Below, one piece after another: positions 57,923-64,000 of a DNA stretch of 64,000 bases; within the stretch, counting starts at the first letter, position 1, and each line of letters begins with the position of its first letter. Position numbers and translations under genes: made by a program. The stretch is taken from positions 119,772,434 to 119,836,433 of the forward strand of contig CM066727.1 of the NCBI GenBank assembly GCA_033961575.1. Reading direction: 5' to 3'. The notes beneath the pieces were generated by a model. That model worked only from the letters and a program-made list of their open reading frames with translations, did not search any database and was not told where the DNA came from. This DNA comes from Aselliscus stoliczkanus. Its lineage: Eukaryota > Chordata > Mammalia > Chiroptera > Hipposideridae.

Positions 57923-58689
57923 ATATAAAGCTTACATGTCAAGTTTTCAAATTTCCATAAACTTGCAGATTATGAAAAACAGTTTGCTTTCTCAGGAAAC
58001 AAGTCTCAAATGAGACTAGTTCCAAATTTTTCTTGTCTCAACCCCACTTTGACCTTGTCAAGTGGATTTAAAAAACAAAACAGTGGAAAAGCATATATGT
58101 ATATATATATTAAAGACCTGCTGACTCAGAGGTGGGCCTGGGAGATCATCATATGGCACAGAATGAATAGAATGAATCTTTTCATCAGTGGGGGAAAGAT
58201 GGTACGAAAGACCATCTTATGCATGAGTGCTTCTAGAGCTAGTCTCCCTCTGATCTTTAGAAACTGGCAAGACAACATCTAAAGGGAAACCCAAAGACTC
58301 ATGAGACTAATTCACTAACACTAAATAACAAGCCATGTGTTTCTTTGTTCTTTATAGGTTAAGAATCTGTGTAATTTTCCTGAGGTAAATCAGACTATGA
58401 AGACCAAGGTTAAAAATGCTGTGAAAACATCCCCGAGCATGCTGAAGAGTGGAATTTATACTTTAAAACCCTTAAGGGGCAATGTTATGGTCTTGCCTTA
58501 TACCAAAACAAAGCGGACCTTTGTGTATTATATGTAGTTAAGACTAGCTTTTTTTTCCCTCCTGGAAAATTTAAGTGGTATCTTTATTCACGATTTGAAT
58601 GTTTTAGAAATCTAGATTCCCCTCCCCCCCCACCCTTAAGTTTGTAGACAGAGACTTAGATTGGCCACCAGGGTACCAGGGTAGAGAGT
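57923..58689. other. Unique non-coding stretch
   Basis: No gene or confident repeat. C-run at 58624-58630. Confidence 0.4.
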
Positions 58690-58800
58690 ATGTCTCTCAG
58701 TTTTTCTGAGATGTGCTTTCTTTCAATTGTAACATTAGGGGGTTGAAGTAAGTGATCTCTATGCCAGTTAGAGTTACAACATTTCATGGTTCTAAATTTC
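58690..58800 (+). mobile_element. MIR3-like fragment
   Basis: CTCTCAGTTTTTCTGAGATG, AGGGGGTTGAAGTAAGTGATC and TCTATGCCAGTTAGAGTTAC correspond to the MIR3 end (GGGGTTGGACTAGATGATCTC). Confidence 0.6.
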
Positions 58801-58899
58801 AAGTGGCTTTTTCTCTATTTATACATCTCTGGATTTCAGCATTTTTCTGCCATGATGTAAAAGAATATTTGGATTACACACTCAGTACACTCAGTACTG

Positions 58900-59095
58900 G
58901 AATCTTAGACAGGATTCAGTTTGTCCATTTATTTCTACTTAATTATCTTCCACTGATAATGGACTTCTTGCTTCTCCTTCATTTTCTTTATCTCCCAATG
59001 GTATCAATAGCTTCTCAATTACGAGGCTCAAAACCTAGAAGTTTTCCTCAATTGTTTAGTCTCTTTTGTTCCTAACATTAAATTAATCACATTGT
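58900..59095 (+). mobile_element. L2-like LINE fragment
   Basis: GAGGCTCAAAACCTAGAAG, TTTTCCTCAATTGTTTAG and TAACATTAAATTAATCAC match the upstream part of the LINE repeat seen at 18140. Low identity. Confidence 0.45.
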
Positions 59096-59809
59096 TCTGT
59101 TGGGTACACCTCAGTGAAAGGTAAGACTAGTTTTACAAAACAGAATTACTGAATTGCAGAATTGAAAGGGATTCCATTTATTGGTTCACAGATTTTATAG
59201 GATTGCTTTGAGGATCTGAAGAAATATATGGACCACCTCCCCAGGGGGGTGATATATATATAATTTTGTATGTAATTTCCAGAGATTCAAAGATTTCATG
59301 AAGTTCACGCATGGATCTCCAGTGCAGAATCCCTCAAATAGGCCAAAGTTCTCCAAGGCAGACTTTCACTCATGAACAACCCTGGTGGATGGCTAAAACC
59401 ATTGGCTTGAGTACTTCTAGTGATTGAAAGCACTCAATTCTATTCAGAGCTTTATTTCCCCTTGTTTGTAAAGAACCTTTATAGTTGGACATTTATTTAA
59501 GGTTAACATCTGTTTTCCTCTAACTTTCAATTGACCCTAGATCTTTAGTATTTAAAGATATTTCCTGTATCTCTCAAAATCTTCATTTTTTCATATACAG
59601 TATTTATCACCTCTTTAACTGTGCCTTTTATTGCATAGCTTTTAAACCCTTTACTTTTTGGCCCTCTTTCTCTGGACACTTTCTCCAGACAGTCTTTAGT
59701 GTTTTTATTTAATTTTGGTTCCTTAAGATAAGTAACATTCTTTATATGTGATATCAATAACCAATGCGAAGTTCTTGGAAAGTTTTTTTCATTAGTGGTA
59801 TTCAACCTT
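59096..59809. other. Unique non-coding stretch
   Basis: No gene. The 86-codon reverse frame at 59545-59805 has no recognised motif. Confidence 0.4.
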
Positions 59810-59950
59810 GACTGAAATCTTGGCTCTGCTATTTGCTAGCCATTTTGACCCAATGCTGGTTACTTAGCCTCCTCCATTTTCTCATAATTTTAAGTTTGTA
59901 ATCTTAGCACATCCCAGGTACTCAATAAATTATAGGTGGTATTTTTATCA
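59810..59950 (+). mobile_element. MIR SINE fragment
   Basis: TCTTGGCTCTGCTATTTGC, TAGCCATTTTGACCC, TTACTTAGCCTCC and a tail CCCAGGTACTCAATAAATTA in MIR order. Confidence 0.8.
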
Positions 59951-60080
59951 TTAATTCAGATTAAGAAAACTTGGGGTATTTTGGAAGTTACATCATATTT
60001 GAGGATGGACAAAAATAGTCTCCAAAATATTTTTAACCAATATTAAACTTGACCTCTACTACCCCAAAACTGGTATTACA

Positions 60081-60537
60081 TTTTTTTTTAAAGATTTTGG
60101 GGGGGAATAGGGGAGGGGAACAGCGTTGGGGACCTGGGGAAGGGGAACAGACAAGTTGCTGTCCTCTTGTTCCTCTGTCCAGTTGTGGAGGACATCGCCT
60201 CACCGGCCCATGTTGGTATCATTATTGCGCTCTTCTTGAGTGAGGCAGATCAGTCGCAGGCCCCTGGACGGCTGCTCACAGCAGCTATGGGCAGCTCACA
60301 CTGGCCTCCAGCCACTCTTGCCTGCTGCCGGCCACTCACTGCAGCCTATGGCAGCCCACTGCAGCAGGGGCTGCAGCTATGCCATCCTGGGGACTCACAG
60401 CAGCCCAGCTCCAGGCAGAGGTGTTGTTCACCATCCTAGCTGTAGAGGGCAGTGTCACTGGCCCTCATATGTGGGATCCCAACCAGGGCTACTGGCATCC
60501 CAAGCCAGCTCCCAACCAATGTGCCACTCGGCCGACC
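60081..60537 (-). mobile_element. Long tRNA-derived SINE, reversed
   Basis: Minus strand: GGTCGGCCGAGTGGCACATT, a B-box region with GGGATCCCACATATGAGG, CACTGCCCTCTACAGC, GGAGCTGGGCTGCTGTGAG, GTGAGTGGCCGGCAGCAGG, and the tail with CAACTTGTCTGTTCCCC and CAACGCTGTTCCCC before poly(A). The flanks TGGTATTACA (60071-60080) and TGATATTAAA (60538-60547) are a decayed duplication. Same family as 30910-31383. Confidence 0.92.
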
Positions 60538-60539
60538 TG

Positions 60540-63215
60540 ATATTAAATTTTTTATTGAAATGCATAATTTTATAATTATTTAACATTGCTAAATGTTATC
60601 TTATTGGATTTGGCCCACATGCCAGACTCCTAAGGTATTACGAAACCCTGATCCTGTCATTCAGTATGCTATCTGTTCTTGCCAGTTTTGTGATCTCCAG
60701 TCAGGTATAGAATTAAGGACCTAGCTGAACAGCACACATTAACCACTTCTACCCAAGTTGACTTTAATTCATTAAATAATTCTCTAACCGGAGCAGAGTT
60801 TGTCATGTACCTTGCTGACAACCTGATATACTATGCATTTGGGACTGCCCTGATATAACTACCAAAAGAATGAAAACAAAGAAAAGAAAGAAAAAAAATG
60901 ACATTCATGTGAAATGAGCTGTTCTGCTTGAATTCACCATGACAGTTATTTAACTGAGTTCTTTCCAAGTTTCCTAAATCATAACAAAACTATATGAAGA
61001 AGTTAGAAAATGTACCTTATTTGTACAGAGACAGATTTTGAGGTGCCTCCCTAAATGTACAATGCATCACTACTTTGACTCACAGATCACAGTGAAGACA
61101 ATTTCAAAGAAATGTAAAGGCAGAAAGCTTGCATCTTCAAAGTATGGTCCAGTCCTCTCACAAATATGGTGGCTCTCTGTTCTTCCAGAGGACTTCTACG
61201 GAGCGTGTCAAGGGAGTTTGTTGGAATCTCTAAGGAAAAGTGTGGGTACTTAGATATGAGCCTTCTCTCCTTGCTCAGACTCTCTAATCTTCCTGAACCT
61301 TGGGGACAGGGAGAAGAAGAAATAATAAACTAGACCTTCAGACCTCCTAAAAGATATGCTAAACTGAAACTAGCTAAGAAATCTTTCAACAACCTTTATG
61401 AATGAAATTTTTTTTTAAAAGCCTTTTCAGATAAATTTTCCAGACATCTTTTAGTCATATTAAAAAAAGGACTCACTCAATAATAATACCCTTTGCATGA
61501 GCTCAGTCTATTTTGCTGTTGCCATCAGCTGTTGCATGAGTTAGGGTCATATTTGGAAGGACAGCTCATTTGGCTTGGAAGGTCATGTAAGTGAGTGTGG
61601 AAGAGGCCTGTGCAGAGATGCCAGACAGGCAGGCGAGCCAGCAGACACACGTGGACAGGGCTCAGAGAGCTCCTCTTACTCGTGGAGTGTCGCTGCCTGA
61701 AATGGAATCCAAGGATCCTGGCTTAGGAGTGCAGGGTGACTGTGACCTCTCTCTGACCCTGGCAGTAAACTCTCCTAGAAAGCGCTTTTGCTCCAGGTCC
61801 CTGCCTCTCAGGGGGACCTTCACTTCGAATTGACATTAATCCAGAACTCTGTTAATTTAATTGAGTGCCCCTTTCCATGCCTCCCATCTACAAATTAAAG
61901 GACATTCAGGAAGTTTTCCTTTTATTAGTTTTAAGGTATGATGAGATGTTGGGTATGAAAAGTTTCACTTTTTCCAGAGAATGTGCAATATCCAATCAAT
62001 ATCTTACCTTAACCTAAGCTGTTTCTGAAAATAAACAACAAATGTCCAAAAACATCTGGCTCTTGTTTCCTGGATAAAATGCAGGAATGAATTAAATTCC
62101 CCAAACACATAAACTTCTCCCTACAAATTAGCACATGAAATAAGGCAATGATGTTTTCAAATAAGTATTTAGTATATAAAATGAATGAGAACCTAAGAAC
62201 ACTTATAAATAGTATCCTAGGACATAACAATAAATTAATTTAACTTCCCCAAATCCCTCATTATCAAGAATGCATTAAACCATGGAAGAAATTTGCACTG
62301 AGTCCACATGACTCTGTTGGAAAGATGATTCTTTTATGTAATCTATGCTATTTTTTTTTTAATGATACCTATCAAATTGTGTGGCCTAGGGCATGGCATG
62401 TTACCTTCCATTCCTATGGCTCAAGTTCCTAATCTGAAAAAAATTTACCTAGTTCTTACCTTTAATACTCATATTAAAAATATCTCATATCAGCACAGCA
62501 CCCTTCGCAAATGGCAGCTGACCCTTTGTTTAATTAAAAGACAGTCAGATGCAATAGCCTGGACAATGGTTTTATAGGTGCCCTGACCTCAGAGCAGCAG
62601 AAACCTACTTGGGGATTCCCCTTAGGTAAAATTATCTTGTAATGAGCACCTTTAGCACTAAATTCCCCTTGGGTTGATCATATGCTAATTTCCAGTAATT
62701 TTAAGAAATACTGTTTATTGAATTTTAGAGATCATGAAAATCATTGCTTCAAAGTGGTTTTCCTCCCAATCCATGTGGGATTTATGAGAAAGAACTTCAA
62801 CCATTTCTGAACGTCACAAGATGGTCTGACAGTGAGGGATTTTATAGAGATCGTTGGCTCAGGAAAGGCTGCCCGAGTTTAGGAGACCTTGGAAAGATGG
62901 GCCCATACGAGACGTTTGTTTGTGTTGGCTTTCTCCTGAGGTGAATGCCTTTGCTGATAAAATTTCCAGGGACCACGAGGCAGTGACTCATTACTGGCCA
63001 AGCCCAATTCACTTAAGAGATATGAACTGAATTTAAAACCCAGATATTTGAGGAAGGCCGTCTCATGTTCCTTCAGGTCACACACAGCAGCAGCAGCAAC
63101 AAAAGGCAATGATAACATAGGGAGGTAGAGAAAGAAACCTAGAAAACAATGTTCCTTAACTTGGGTTTTCATTTATAGACACGAGGGAAAAAAAGACGAA
63201 GGAAACATTTCAAAT
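60540..63215. other. Unique non-coding stretch
   Basis: No interspersed repeat recognised with confidence. 61580-61830 is locally GC-rich with an 80-codon frame and a GTAAGTGAG donor-like sequence at 61586-61594 (see findings). No exon can be supported. Confidence 0.35.
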
Positions 63216-63226
63216 TTTCACTTCTT

Positions 63227-63336
63227 GGGGCCAGCCGAGTGGTGTGGTGGTTAAGAGCTGCCTTGGGACACCAGCGGCCCAGTTCGGTCCCACATATGAG
63301 GGCCAATGACACTGCCCTCAAAAAGAAAAAATTTTT
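63227..63336 (+). mobile_element. Short tRNA-derived SINE
   Basis: GGGGCCAGCCGAGTGGTGTG, GTGGTTAAGAGCTG, B box AGTTCGGTCCCAC (one base short), ATATGAGGGCCAATGACACTG then CCCTCAAAAAG and A/T-rich tail. The flanks TTTCACTTCTT (63216-63226) and TTCCACTTCTT (63337-63347) are the duplication. Like 17227-17326, it lacks the body and CCCCAATTCC tail of the long form. Confidence 0.92.
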
Positions 63337-63347
63337 TTCCACTTCTT

Positions 63348-64000
63348 CCCCTAACTCCTGTATCTGCCTCTTTGAGGTGATAAAAATGAGCAGATTCCAT
63401 TGGGGGATAAATGTTTTAAAAAAGTAATCCATTGATCATTTCCTCTCACTTGACATGTTTAACTAGACCAAATCAATATTTCTTAGAGAAGCAATGGCTT
63501 GGTAAAAAAACAATTAGGTGACATGAGGCATCCTAGGATAAAAGAAACCTGTAGACAATTTTTTTCTTTATCCCTCACCTTGCCAGGAATATCCTTGATT
63601 AAAAATCATATATGTATGGATATATTGGACATAATAAATGATGGAATTCAGGGCACAAAGTAATTTTTTCTTCAGTGCATTTACTTGCCAATCAAGCTGC
63701 TGTAAATGATGTACACGAAAACAAAGAATCTTAGTTTTAAACCGAGAAAAGGAGATTGAAGATACAACCATGTCGAACATCAAAAGTCCCATCCATTTTT
63801 TAAAGAACTTGCTTAATTGCAGCCTAGTTAGGAAACAGTGGCCCTCTTAACACACTTACATTACATTACATCAGCTCAGTGGCTGCTCACAGGTTTTATT
63901 TCTTGCACTTCAATGAACACAGCATTTCAACTGGAGGATTTGAAACAGAAAGGCTTTAAATTTTTTTTTAATCCCTTCAGATAAAACAGGCAGGGACAAT
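63348..64000. other. Unique non-coding stretch
   Basis: No gene or repeat recognised. Confidence 0.4.

Overview
This is 64 kb of vertebrate nuclear DNA from a placental mammal, and I found no protein-coding exon, functional RNA gene or bacterial-type feature in it. It is AT-rich and CpG-poor, and it carries the ancient mammalian repeats MIR, L2, L1M, MLT1-type LTRs and hAT-Charlie/MER elements. The recent repeats are tRNA-derived SINEs that begin GGCCGGCC..AGTGG..GGTTAAG and L1 3' ends that read TTGTACACCTGAAACTAATTT. Together these suggest a bat of the horseshoe-bat/leaf-nosed-bat group (Rhinolophoidea). That assignment comes from repeat recognition only. The window is probably intergenic or deep inside a large intron.

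Layout. 1-8190 is unique sequence with scattered MIRs, one old reversed solo LTR (about 5226-5660) and a 0.6-kb SINE built from four tRNA-like units (6670-7300). 8192-13509 is one L1 flanked by a matching target-site duplication. Its 5' UTR is interrupted by a 5'-truncated L1 that itself carries a U6 snRNA pseudogene, a SINE sits between ORF1 and ORF2, and most of ORF2 is missing. 13.6-26.9 kb is a patchwork of decayed L1M, L2, MIR, LTR and hAT fragments, including an MLT1-type LTR with perfect 5-bp duplications (23178-23544). 28283-28867 is a non-autonomous Tc1/mariner-type DNA transposon with TA duplications. It keeps only the two ends of a transposase whose sequence resembles arthropod transposases. 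30-36 kb has a long SINE with a 13-bp duplication, a G-quadruplex candidate, L2 pieces, reversed LTRs and a 143-bp L1 tail insertion with a perfect 14-bp duplication. 36.8-42 kb and 43.3-50 kb are comparatively repeat-poor and are the best places to look for conserved regulatory DNA. A CpG-rich cluster with a TTACGTAA palindrome lies near 49.7 kb. 51-64 kb returns to LTRs, MER5-type fragments, MIRs, microsatellites and three more SINE or L1 tail insertions.

No genes act together here. What can be read is a history of insertion: at least eight retroposition events can be ordered by nesting and by their target-site duplications. Open reading frames over about 60 codons are explained by repeats or look like chance. 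The two items most worth pursuing are the mariner deletion derivative and the modular SINE families that share a 3' tail.
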